This document shows positions 8,201-17,500 of a stretch of 30,313 nt of DNA, piece by piece (the first letter of the stretch is position 1; each line of letters begins with the position of its first letter). The translations under genes and the position numbers were made by a program. Source of the DNA: Chara braunii (taxonomy: Eukaryota; Streptophyta; Charophyceae; Charales; Characeae); the NCBI GenBank assembly GCA_003427395.1, contig BFEA01000007.1:97923-128235 (forward strand). The letters are read 5' to 3'. The notes beneath the pieces are model-generated. The model saw only the letters and a list, made by a program, of their open reading frames with translations. It ran no database searches and was not told the DNA's origin.

Positions 8201-9020
8201 TGAGTCTAGAACAGAATGCTCAGTGAACTATTTTGCAAAGTGCATAACAGAGTTGCTCCGCGTGACACAGGACAACAGACAGCAAGGTGCACAATAGAGC
8301 AACAAGTCTAGTAAAGAACGCAAGGTCGTGTAGCAGCACGCACAGTGAAACAGTTCAATAGCAATACTGCAAAACTCAGTAAGTAACAGTAAGGGACGAC
8401 TAAGGCACTGCACAAATACAGCAGCGGGGAGCAGCAACAAGAGACGTAGCAAACACTGACTCTACAGATCACCGCCACAACCAGGTAAGCGCCCACACCA
8501 CCGACGATTTGCACCGATAGTCAAAATGAACTAATCTGTGAGGCATTGAAGAATCGATTGACCATGCTCTCATAGTCCGTACTCGCACTAAAATTCTGAT
8601 TCCACTAAGTTACTGCCCCCTCTGTTATGCAGAAGATCTCAACTCTTGTTGAGCCTGCCGTAAATACTTGTGCTGTCTGCTAACAAGTGTACTTCCCCAG
8701 CCTAATTTCTAAAAGACAAAGTTGCTCACCCTGAATGACAAGCACGCCAATATTGGTGCGAGCCTCTACCAGTTCCCCTCTTATCCTGTCATGCTCAGAC
8801 ATTGCTCACTGTCCTTCGGCTCCCAATAGGCACACTCACGCTCAGATGTTCTCATAGCAGATCATCGTGGCTGGCGGTAAAGTAAATAGACCGTGAAAAC
8901 GTTACTTCTCCTTTCTATCCGAACTTCATTTCTCCTCAGGCCGAATCTTCCTCTATTACATGCATGTGCTCCGCCTCACTTCAAACGGGAAGCAGACATG
9001 TCTGCGCGGTTAGCGCTATG
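8200..9020. other. Unassigned internal region with short CAAAGTGCACAA-like reiterations
   Basis: Variants of 'caaagtgcacaac', 'caaggtgcacaatagagcaac' and 'gtgcacaac' recur between about 8090 and 8420. The rest shows no recognisable gene. Minus-strand Cys/Leu-rich frames here are short and look like products of the CA/GCA-rich reiteration. Confidence 0.4.
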
Positions 9021-9021
9021 A

Positions 9022-9780
9022 CGACGGCTACCACGACGTGGAAACAAACATCGTGGAATCAAGGACGATGGAAGTGGCCATGATGACTGTGACGATGAGC
9101 TCGATCCAAGAGCGGGAAGTACCAACGCAATGAATGATGACCATCATTGGGACGAGGAGCGTGGTAATGAGGACTACGACCGTGAGGAACACAAAAAAAA
9201 AACGTGCTACGATGAAAATCTTAGGCATGATCACCAAACAGATGGCACCATGGCACGAATCTACCCCACTACTCATTAACTGTGCGAAATGAGAATGGAT
9301 CCAACACGAGATCCTGTCGGGACAACTACGGCCTCATGTAAACAATGACCATGAGGACAAAGGAACATGATCACAGGGAGGAAGATCGTCGGGAGGATTG
9401 CGGTCAACTGGTTAATGACGAGGACGACCAGATGGATGATGATCATCAGAATGATGAGCGAAGGCACATGGTAATGAGCCTCAATAGTAAACAAGGCGAT
9501 TAATAGGACGAGAACCTGCATATCGAGCACCATCTGAATCGGAATGGTGAGCGACTCTTAAGAGAAACGTATCCCGTAAACTAGTATAAGCAAGAGCGCC
9601 AAAATGAAGATGGTGACTGCTCGAAGCATGATAGTGACCATACACGCGGAGTGAAGGGGAATACAACCTTGGTCAGGAATAGTACTGACCACGGTCATCG
9701 ACTTCGCTCCTTCTTGCTCTCCAAATATGCCAAAATGATAATAATTTCCCACTACAACGTGGAAAGCTACATCACCCCTT
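9022..9780 (+). pseudogene. Frame-broken remnants encoding an Asp/His/Glu-rich peptide
   Basis: A plus-strand frame open from 9022 to the TAA at 9277-9279 reads as a strongly acidic, His-containing peptide (for example NDDHHWDEERGNEDYDREEH, from the ATG at 9130). A different frame is open around 9369-9501 with the same composition (DHREEDRREDCGQ, then DEDDQMDDDHQNDERRH, ending at TAA). Persistence of the same composition across a frame change suggests a decayed coding region, or a GAY/CAY-rich repeat. I do not recognise the family. Retrotransposon gag remnant is possible from context but unproven. Confidence 0.3.
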
Positions 9781-9938
9781 AGGCCTTACTCCCGCTCGCT
9801 CCTGCGAGGTACGTGCCTTCCATCCTCCCTTTGCATATAGACTCGACCTCTCCGTTGTTGTCAGTATTCTCTTTGCTTGCTGATATTGACGTTAACTCGC
9901 TCCAAAAACACCGCGCGGTAAAAAAAAAAAAAAAAAAA

Positions 9939-10039
9939 CGACCATGGGAACCTTTCTCGATTTTTTAGAGTCATCCTTGCGCAGGGTCCATACTAATCCT
10001 CTCCGAATTGTTCCAATTTTAACGGATGTCCCAAAGGAC
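9939..10039 (-). ncRNA. U6 spliceosomal snRNA-like sequence, copy 1 (probable pseudogene)
   Basis: Read on the minus strand, the 101 bases follow U6 snRNA throughout: a 5' hairpin GTCC-TTTG-GGAC, then ACATCCG, TAAAATTGGAAC, GATTAG.ATGG, CCCTGCGCAAGGATGAC and ATCGAGAAA. A T tract of 19 bases (9920-9938 as A on the top strand) follows the 3' end, as expected for a Pol III terminator. The catalytic ACAGAGA box is changed (TCGGAGA) and the AGC triad reads AGT, so splicing function is unlikely. No plant-type upstream sequence element or TATA box is seen above the 5' end. The 5' stem is plant-like, supporting a green-lineage genome. It lies inside the candidate retroelement region. Confidence 0.8.
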
Positions 10040-10915
10040 TGCCTCGAGGGTACGGTCATGGGCATTCCCTCGAAACTGCTTCGTTCCCAGCAATTCAGAA
10101 TTGTAGTATTTTACTTAATATCTCCTTCCTCTGGAGCCCGAACTCAAGTCTACATTTCAATAGTCCACGGGTGTACCAACCGAACTAAGCCAGTCAGTGT
10201 CACACCCGGTCCCAGTTCCAACACCGGTACCACAGCCTAAAAGTCTCAGAGTGGAACAACAAAATAATAATAATGATAATAATAAAATAAAAGGAAAGAT
10301 TTGAGACTATACCGAGAAGGGGGGGGCTGTCGACACACCTTTGTCTCACCAGCTTGTCCCCAATCAGGGATCGACGATAAATCCGAGGGTGCATGGTCCC
10401 ACTAGACCCTCCCCCTCGGCTCCTTCAAGCTGCTTCACCGCTCCTGTGTTGTCGGTCGCTAGCCGCGATCCCCAAACCTACCTGATGAAAGTCCAATACC
10501 GTAACCAGTAGTGTTAGCCCCAAGGTTGACACTAGCAATTGCGGAGTTTCTTATAAAGGGGCTCAACACACTTGCGCAACCCTATTGAAACGCCCAAAGG
10601 CCAGACCTTGGCCTACCAGTCAAATCCACAACCGCCAGAGGGTGTAAACACGTCGCACTGAGCCGCCTGGTACCGCTCAATGCTGTTGTACGTTGTTGAG
10701 CGCATCGGTCCCGCACGGGGACCCTCCCGACCGCGTCATGTAGGATTTTGCAGGACTTGTCGCAGAGAGCATTTGCCGCTCCGGCCGAGTGCGCAAGCCG
10801 TACCTCTCGCGAGCCCCTACGACAAGACAGGGTCACGCGAGGCACCGCTTACCTCTACCTGCGGGAGTTGTCACCATCCCTTGGGTGGGTGTATCCCCGC
10901 CGAGCTACTGAACCA
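10040..10915. other. Unassigned GC-balanced region upstream of U6-like copy 1
   Basis: Near 10169-10202, 'gtgtaccaaccga...agccagtcagtgtcac' resembles 17598-17628 beside the second U6-like copy. That suggests some flank was copied with the RNA sequence. Otherwise no RNA, gene or repeat is recognised. Short frames near 10582-10980 have no identifiable motif. Confidence 0.35.
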
Positions 10916-10936
10916 CATACGAAGGTTTTTCGTATG
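10916..10936. repeat. Perfect 8-bp-stem hairpin
   Basis: CATACGAA (10916-10923) and TTCGTATG (10929-10936) are exact reverse complements separated by GGTTT. The hairpin lies just before the first unit of the 0.7-kb tandem duplication. Confidence 0.7.
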
Positions 10937-10984
10937 CAATTGCGGAGGTGGCCCAGCCAAGGGCGTTTCTCATTCGCTGTAGCA

Positions 10985-12220
10985 TAGGGGGTACGCGCAG
11001 TCGAACGCCCAAAAATCGAACCTGCATGTGAATCGACGCACTGGGGGGCTGAGGCCCCAAACGCGACTCGGTGCCGGTCGACTAGGACGCGTCACACACA
11101 CCACGCGTTATACCACAACACTCACATCCACAAACACACGACGCAACAACACAACAATACAACAACACTCCTAGTCCCTTTAGTATCCAACCCATAACTT
11201 TCCGAAGCGAGAGTCAGATAGGCCTCGCTCACTGAACTTGGCATAAAAAGTTGGGCGGGCGCATGACCCTCTCATATCAACTAGCCATGAGAGCATACGC
11301 AAGCAATTGCAACGATGGAGTACTACATGGTACCCATAGTCGGGCAATCCTCAATAGTCTCGAGGGTCATGTTCGACACTCAAGTGTCGGCTGATAAGCG
11401 CTTTGAGCGGTTAATCTCTCGACCCTAAACAACCGCCAAGTGCGGTTGAAGACCACACCCTCTTTTGCACCCTGTGGAGAGGGGTTGAGTAGACAGCTTC
11501 AGGGCTGTCGTGGCGGCCAGAGATCAAGGGGTTTGACTTTGATGGTTGTCACGGACTACAACGTCCAACTATAAAAACTCAAAAAGGAGGCGAACGCAGA
11601 TAGAGAAAGAGGCTCACCCCCCTTTTCCCCTCTGCCTAGCCCATATACCAACTTGTACAGCCTGATAGGCCTATCAAATGGAAGAGGCAGGTCAGTACGA
11701 AAGGTGCGTGCGGATAATGCCCAAATCAGACCCATGTGCAAACCGACGTTCGAAACGTTGGAAGCTCGTATGCAGATCCCCATAGGTCGACTAGGACTAG
11801 TACTCCGTTCGCGCGTTGCTTCGCATTACCGGAGCTCGGGTCTACTTACCACAACATACTTTTGTCCTTTCTGCTCGACCCATAACTTTCCAATGCGGAG
11901 ATCGGTAAGTGCTGCACGCAAGGTTTAGTATAAAACCGTGCAGGCGCAGGACCTACACATACAGACCAACAATGCAGTCCTACGTAAGCAGTCGTGGTGA
12001 CGGCGCTTTTGTGGTGCCCTTAATCGAGTGGCCTTATCTGAGTCATGGGGTCGTTCTCGACGCTCAGGCGTCGACTGAAGCTCGCCCTAAAAGGGGGGGA
12101 AACCTTTAGCGAGTGCAAAGGCGGCCTGAGGGCTTTACCATCTTCTGCACCCTGAGGTGTCCCAAAGGGTGCGGGGTATGATGGTCCCTAGGGCAGAAAG
12201 GAATTCGGAGCGGTGGTGAG
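10985..12220. repeat. Diverged ~0.7-kb tandem duplication (two units)
   Basis: Unit 1 is about 10985-11540 and unit 2 about 11690-12220. Anchors in the same order are 'gtcgactaggac' (11077 and 11786), 'cccataactttcc' (11191 and 11879), a hairpin centred on CGAC.CTCA.G.GTCG (11374 and 12058) and 'tgcaccctg' (11466 and 12146). Offsets fall from 709 to 680, reflecting indels. Between anchors the units are heavily diverged. 'agtataaaa' at about 11927 could be a TATA-like element. The units could be LTR-like or tandem internal repeats of the surrounding element. Confidence 0.65.
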
Positions 12221-12261
12221 TTGTCTGGTGTACCACCAGCGACGCGCTAATCCTTCCGCCC
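12191..12261. repeat. Compound stem-loop (~70 bases)
   Basis: The outer stem pairs GGGCAGAAAGGAATT-side bases (12191-12205) with AATCCTTCCGCCC (12249-12261), with small bulges. Inside is a perfect six-base stem CTGGTG/CACCAG (12225-12230 and 12234-12239). It directly follows the second 0.7-kb unit. No tRNA-like A and B boxes are convincing. Confidence 0.5.
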
Positions 12262-12432
12262 GGAACTTTATCGTTCCCCCAAAAAATTAAAACAAGAAAA
12301 AAGAAAAGGAACACTCATTGTTAGCAGAAGAAAACATGAACACCCCGTCGGACTGAGTTGTTGGGGGACAACCCCTCAGCCTCGCGGCGCGTCTGTCTCC
12401 CAGGTACAGCGTCGTGCGGCAAGTAAATCAGC

Positions 12433-12465
12433 CTCAGCGCGAGGGGTGATCCCCTCCGCGCTGAG
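12433..12465. repeat. Strong 14-bp GC-rich hairpin
   Basis: CTCAGCGCG-AGGGG (12433-12446) pairs with CCCCT and CGCGCTGAG (12451-12465) across a TGAT loop, with one bulged C at 12456. The upstream segment 12372-12386 (CCCCT...CTCGCG) could pair with the same AGGGG/CGCGAG strand, giving an alternative fold. Confidence 0.75.
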
Positions 12466-13270
12466 CCTAAGACTTGGGACGTCCTCGACAAGGACCTCGA
12501 ATTCCAGGCTCAAGACTAGCGTCCGACCAATTAAACCGGAAAAAGGATGACGTAGACATATGGTCGCATAGCCCCATGAGGGTTATCTGAACGTATGTCT
12601 ACTTTAACTCTCACAATAGCAGGACGAGGAAAAGGACAATCACAAGTAAAACAAAGAGTTGCGTGGTAGTTTACTCTCACGACAGTTATGTGGTTTGCCC
12701 ATCTGGATCCAAAAACATAATCATTCAACAGGAATCAATCGAGATTCTTCCAGACATACCTGCAATCATACGCACGACATTCAAACAACATCGCACACAC
12801 TAAAGGGGTCAACTTTTCAACCTTCTACAACTCACATCCTGCCTTATGCACATAAGCCCGACCATTTCCCCACCATTCCTCAACAAAAATACTCAATCTT
12901 TAAGAAATGACCATTTAGAAAAGATCAAGGTGAAAACCAAAAAAAACATAAAACCCAACAAGGGTCAAGGCCTTAGGTTGAGAAGCAGAAGAGACAGGAA
13001 AGTTGAGTCGTGAACCGACGAATCGGCAACCGACCTCTTATCAGTGATAATAGAAAAGTGATCCTTCAAAGGATCAGGACGAACAGATCAAACCTTCAAG
13101 CGAAACACGAAAACCTTCATCACAGTACAGACAAAACAAAGAACCACTACTATGTTCATGCCAAAGGGAAAGTACATCCCAAGTCGTAACCTAGCTCCTC
13201 TACTACTCTCATTATCAGCTCTCCTTACTAGTACCAAGTGACTCCTACCTGAAAATATTCTAACTCCTCA
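12466..13270. other. Unassigned region, no gene seen
   Basis: The sequence is AC-rich and of mixed composition, with only short unremarkable frames. No RNA, inverted repeat or clear tandem repeat was recognised beyond minor reiteration. Confidence 0.5.
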
Positions 13271-13273
13271 AAT

Positions 13274-13395
13274 TCTACGAAATTTCGGCAGCGCTTCCCG
13301 TAGGAAAAGTGCCTTCTCAAAATTTTTACGAGCCAAAAAATGATTAACTCTTTCAGATTTACAGAAATTTCGGCAGCGCTTCCTGTAGGAATAGG
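13274..13395. repeat. 85-base-period direct repeat
   Basis: GAAATTTCGGCAGCGCTTCC followed by (C/T)GTAGGA occurs at 13279 and 13364 with one mismatch in 27 bases. The string between is not repeated. A related CGGCAGAGCTCCC block occurs inside the long direct repeats at about 7580 and 15371, so this may be a motif of the same element. Confidence 0.75.
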
Positions 13396-13800
13396 AGGCT
13401 GTCAAGATTTGTACAAAGCTGAAAACAGAATGACAAAGCAAAACTATACTTGGGACCATTTTTTGACACTTGCTTGATAGTTAGGATTGAAGACAGTTTA
13501 CACGATCCCTTTTCAGAAGATGGCATCATGAGTTATCGTCAATTCTATCTTCCAGTAAGGTCAGTCTTATCTTTATCCCAAACTTTCCCTCCCATCATCC
13601 ATCTCATCTGCCTATAGCTCCAGCTCTCGGCGAACATCTAAAACAACTAACATATCCAAAATATGCCCCAAAGTGAGAGCCCACAAGCATGCATAAACAA
13701 ACATCTCTTACAATCCCACATCGATTTAGGCCAAGTAGTTCGTTACATCACTTAGTTCCTTCCCTTCTTATGTCCCCCCTCACTTATGACATACGATCAG
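13396..13800. other. Unassigned region containing an isolated USE-like motif
   Basis: At 13713-13723 the sequence ATCCCACATCG exactly matches the plant snRNA upstream sequence element consensus (RTCCCACATCG). No correctly spaced TATA box and no snRNA body follow, so it is not called a promoter. The rest shows no gene. Confidence 0.3.
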
Positions 13801-13806
13801 ACAAGA

Positions 13807-15077
13807 CCCTAACTTAAGGGTATGCCTGACCTACCTAAGTAAACAAGTAAAGTACGCATAATTGGACTGCTCATAACTTAAGGGTATGTCCATAACATGA
13901 TGAAACGTATGTCCAGACTGCCGTAGCTTAAGGGTATGCCCAACACAACATAAACTATGAACATGAAGCATATGACCAGACCGCCCTAACTTAAGGGTAC
14001 GCCTGACTTCTGCCTAACTGACGAAATGAAGCATAAAACTAGGTTGCCCTAAGTTAAGGGTATGCCTAATTAGCTTTAAACAAGTTACATAAGGCATAAA
14101 ATTAGACTGCCCCAACTTAGGGGTGTGCCTAACCTGCCTAACACAAGTACAAACGACAAAAGGTCGGACCGCCCTAACTTAAGGGTACGTCCAACCTACA
14201 TCACATCAACGACAAGAGCATATCGCTAGGCCGCCCCAACTTAGGGGTACGCCTAGTCTGCCTGAACAATTTAAATTACCTAAGGCAATCCGATCAAACC
14301 GCTCTAACTTAAGGGTACGCCTTATCTGCCTGAACAAGTACAAACGACGTATGACTAAACCGCCCTAACTTAAGAGTACGCTTAGCCTTCGCAACGTCAG
14401 TTTAAACAACCATGAATACTCTTTCACAAACTTTATAATTTCCTTTCTTTTTAGGCAGATGGTCAGACCTACCCAACTTAGGGAGACATCCAACCCTGCC
14501 TTGTGTTTAGAAGGGAAAATAAATGAAGATTTATACTAACTCTCTGCACTTTTGTATTATCACGAGCATAAGACTGAACCGCCCTAACTTAAGGGTACGC
14601 TCAATCTGCCCGGGTTACCTTCACTTTATATTCTTCATTTGTCTCTCTTCTCTTTTTGTTCTACCCGACTTACTGACTGGCTTTCCCAACTTAGGGTGCC
14701 CGGTCTGTCAGCTGATATAAATTCCTATAATATATATCAACTTCTGCATTTTTGGTTGACTTTTAGTTCATAGCTTATGGCTAAGCCGCCCCAACTTAGG
14801 GGTACGCTTAGTCTTATGCCCTTGTTCCCCTCAGAAGAAACACACACAGAGCCAGGGCTACGCAACTTAGAATATCCTAGCTCTGTTTTCAACAACCCAA
14901 AAGAAACATCAGGATTCTGAGTCCTCCCAACTTAGGGTGTCCATCCTCCTGTTCAAAAACCCCAAAAGGAAACAAGTGGTTGCACCATCCAACTTAGGAT
15001 AGTCCCAACCCAAAAAGATTATACATTCAGCCCAGCAAACATAAATAAAATACTGCACTGAACCCACTCCACTTAGA
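13807..15077. repeat. ~63-bp-period tandem array of AACTTA-loop stem-loops
   Basis: About 18 copies of a 14-base stem-loop are present. In the first half they start near 13807, 13871, 13921, 13984, 14047, 14110, 14172, 14234, 14302 and 14363, mostly 61-64 bases apart. Spacing is looser afterwards, to 15077. The AACTTA loop is almost invariant. Four-base stems are CCCT/AGGG, CCCC/GGGG or ATCC/GGAT, so stem bases change in pairs. Flanks are conserved too (CCGCC before, TA(C/T)GCC after). Stops in all frames exclude a simple peptide repeat. The array lies inside the candidate retroelement, just before its right repeat. Confidence 0.85.
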
Positions 15078-15121
15078 GGGATTACGCCTTGGGTTGACCC
15101 GGTCAAACACATGCAAAACAC

Positions 15122-15700
15122 CGTTCTCCAACCTTCCCCCAATTCATTTTGCCTGAATTCACTCAACGTTTATTTGAACTCTCATATATATCTGTTTATT
15201 TAACTTTTTACAAGACATGTCCTGACATACATCAAAATAAAAGTAATAACCTTTCATAGTTATATTCAGATACCCAATGGAAATTATAGTTAGGGGAAGG
15301 GATCACACGTGTCAGACGAAATTATACCTGAAGTTCCCTGCCTCCAGAACCCCGTCTGGGCTCCGGCAGAGCTCCCACAATCGGTGGGTGGACCTCCCAC
15401 AAGGTCTTGATGCGGACCTACGGGTTGCAATCCCGCCTGCCGCCTTCCTCTCGTAACCTTAGACTAGACTTAGAGTAAGAAGGGCAGAAGTAGGGGTCTT
15501 TTAGTCTCTCTGATACAAGGAAGGTGCGCTCAGACTCGCGGGAGAGGGCCTTGAATTCTTCTATCTCCTGTGGGCCCCACAATGATGGCCAAACCCACTG
15601 TCAAGACGCAACGCATAGATCCCTAGATAGACTTCCAAGTTGCGGCAGCCACCTCTCTGAGGCCCCCGGCGTGCGCAGCAAGGTGCGCAACAAAAATCGA
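15122..15700. mobile_element. Diverged long direct repeat, right copy (candidate LTR)
   Basis: This is the partner of 7329-8200 in the same orientation. It has 'ccaaccttcccccaattcat' at the left edge, then 'gaagttccctgcc', 'tcccacaatcggtgggtgg', 'cctacgggtt', 'aagaagggcagaa' and 'atgatggccaaa' in matching order. Divergence is substantial, implying age if these are LTRs. No reverse transcriptase, integrase or protease motif is visible between the copies, so the element would be non-autonomous or fully decayed. Confidence 0.45.
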
Positions 15701-16093
15701 AAAGCAGCAGAAAATGTGCCCTCCAACCTGTGCACAGTAACCGAGCACTGCTGTAATGCGCAGCGCAATGCTATGCATCCCCAAGCAGCCGAGATACCGA
15801 CTGCAACAGTAACCTTGTGTCCATCAAATAATCCTGACAGCCTCAGAGTTCAACAACCTCATCTCCCCCAACATCCTACTCAGTCACCATTGCTAGCGTT
15901 GTATCAGCCATAGTCCACCAAGCCAAAGCGTACAGGCTCAAACTGCAGTAATTGCAGTTTCCTCCCATACTGCACGCCAATAGTGGAAACACCAAAGGGC
16001 ACGGTACCGCACGACGTATCAAAGGATACAGTCCCAAACGTACCAAATGACTCGGAGTATGGAATCCCCAGTAACAACAAACAAGTAAGCCTC

Positions 16094-16096
<3 letters not shown>
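15701..16096. other. Unassigned region
   Basis: 'ctcaaactgcagtaattgcagtttcctcc' at about 15939-15965 contains an inverted AACTGCA/TGCAGTT pair, like the 3430-4545 element. Otherwise nothing is recognised. Confidence 0.3.

Positions 16097-16168
<72 letters not shown>
16097..16168. repeat. (TC)n microsatellite
   Basis: About 36 uninterrupted TC units. The Leu-Ser run in an overlapping frame is an artefact of this repeat. Confidence 0.98.
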
Positions 16169-16171
<3 letters not shown>

Positions 16172-16224
16172 TCACGGATACTTGGCGTTCTGCATTGCTA
16201 TGTACAAGCAGATAGAGGGACTAA

Positions 16225-16422
16225 GTCGAAGGGACAAAAATGCAGGTCGAGCGAGATGGGAGTCAGCGAGAGGCAGCTCCAGTATCACCAACCAATACTG
16301 CAACAACGATCTGGCGTCTTCAAGAGGATAGCTGGGTTGCAGATGACGAGCGTGAACGCTGCAAACACACCGGTGGCTGCCCTCACGTCACTTTCATCGA
16401 TAGTAGGGGCAAAATCGAATGA
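16225..16422 (+). CDS. Short hydrophilic open frame, unidentified (possible exon fragment)
   Basis: The frame is open from the codon after a TAA at 16222-16224 to the TGA ending at 16422. Its first ATG is at 16240, giving 60 residues. Composition is non-repetitive and hydrophilic. Near the C-terminal half it reads SWVADDERERCKHTGGC, with a Trp followed by acidic residues and spaced Cys/His. That faintly recalls the start of a FYVE-type zinc finger, but the CxxC spacing is wrong and the later HHCR motif is absent. A GTAAGT at 16470-16475 could be a splice donor. It may be spurious. Confidence 0.15.
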   Translation, partial: VEGTKMQVERDGSQREAAPVSPTNTATTIWRLQEDSWVADDERERCKHTGGCPHVTFIDSRGKIE

Positions 16423-17410
16423 ATCTTTCACTGGATCACGACCATATGCACGCGACTTCACCTTGAGGTAAGTGTTCGCCCATTCTGGCTTTCTCATCCT
16501 TCTGCTTTCCCTCTTCCATCAATAGGATGAGCGGTTCTCGCTCCACCACTTTTAGGCATATATAAAAAAAAGGAAGTAACAAAATGTGAATCAATCTCTC
16601 GCTAAAAAGTGGAAAGATATCCTTCCTACAATTTGTCCCCGTTATGCACCGCGCAGCCCTCACCACTCGTGCAGCTAAATCCACTCACCTTATCACCGAT
16701 CTGAGCTCAGCATCTAATGCGCGTCGCCTAAGAACCTCCAATCCGAGCCTTCACTCACTCGTTTTCGCTGAGAAACGAGCGAGCCATGCGATTTTCACTC
16801 CCGTTTTTCCTTCGTCCTTCTCCTCGATTCCTCTGGTGCAGCTACTTCATCAACAATCTCAAAAACTAACTACCAAACTCTAAATCTAACACCGCTACCA
16901 CGTTCGCCACTCTTTAAAACCCCTAAAAACGACTCCTCTCTTGTTTCATTTCCCATACTACCGTATCCACGCACACGAGGCTCCCGCGCACAACTTTTTC
17001 CTATTAACTTTTTCTATACTAACTTTGATCTAAAACTAACGTTCGATTCGAGGTTATCATAGTCCAAACCCCCTACTTAGAATTTTATTTCGCTTAGTTC
17101 TATCAAGAATCGAGCGAGGTCACGATCTCCTCTCCCGCCATAGCTCGTTTCTTTTTGACATGTATCCGGCGCACTACGTCGTTCGGGTTCACCCCACCCT
17201 TGACTGCGCCCGTATCCTTCGTTAGTGGCTCGTCACTCCACCTTGGCGCTCGTCGTGTCTTTCCTACCTCCTTCTCCTCACCTCCGCCGTCTTCACCTTC
17301 ATTCACCCTCCTGTTGCCCTTATAGCGCAGCGCCCAACAATCAGCGTGGTCGAGAGGACGCGCAGCAACGGCAGCTCACCGCATGGCCACCCCAAGTGAA
17401 AGTATCGGGC
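16423..17410. other. Unassigned region, no gene seen
   Basis: The composition is mixed and pyrimidine-biased. Frames are under 90 codons without recognisable motifs. No inverted or tandem repeat was noticed. Confidence 0.45.
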
Positions 17411-17500
17411 TGCTCCCCGACTTTATACGTGTCACCCGGACGCAGGCGCCATACTAATCTTCTCTGTATCGTTCCAATTTTAACGGATGTCCCGAAGGAC
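17411..17500 (-). ncRNA. U6 spliceosomal snRNA-like sequence, copy 2 (probable pseudogene)
   Basis: Read on the minus strand it begins GTCC-TTCG-GGACATCCG and continues TAAAATTGGAACGATACAGA with GAAGATTAG.ATGG, so the ACAGAGA box is intact. The AGC triad reads AGT, as in copy 1. The 3' third is badly diverged (CCTGCGTCCGGGTGACACG, then GTCGGGGA where ATCGAGAAA is expected). There is no T-tract terminator and no TATA box or USE above the 5' end. Copies 1 and 2 share GTTAAAATTGG and the four-base 5' stem, so they probably descend from one U6-derived repeat or reflect this species' U6 variant. Confidence 0.75.

Noticed and set aside
7956-8514. Cys/Leu-rich minus-strand frames considered as membrane proteins
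   Set aside because: They overlap a CA/GCA-rich reiterated stretch and overlap each other in different frames, without initiation context.
9944-10240. 98-codon plus-strand frame over the U6-like copy
   Set aside because: It is antisense to the U6-derived sequence and merely reads through it.
10680-10987. GC-rich segment considered as an rRNA fragment
   Set aside because: No conserved 5S, 5.8S, small- or large-subunit rRNA string was recognised.
12430-12530. Possible tRNA around 12480-12525
   Set aside because: A B-box-like string (GACCTCGAATTCC) is present, but no acceptable A box, anticodon stem or acceptor pairing was found.
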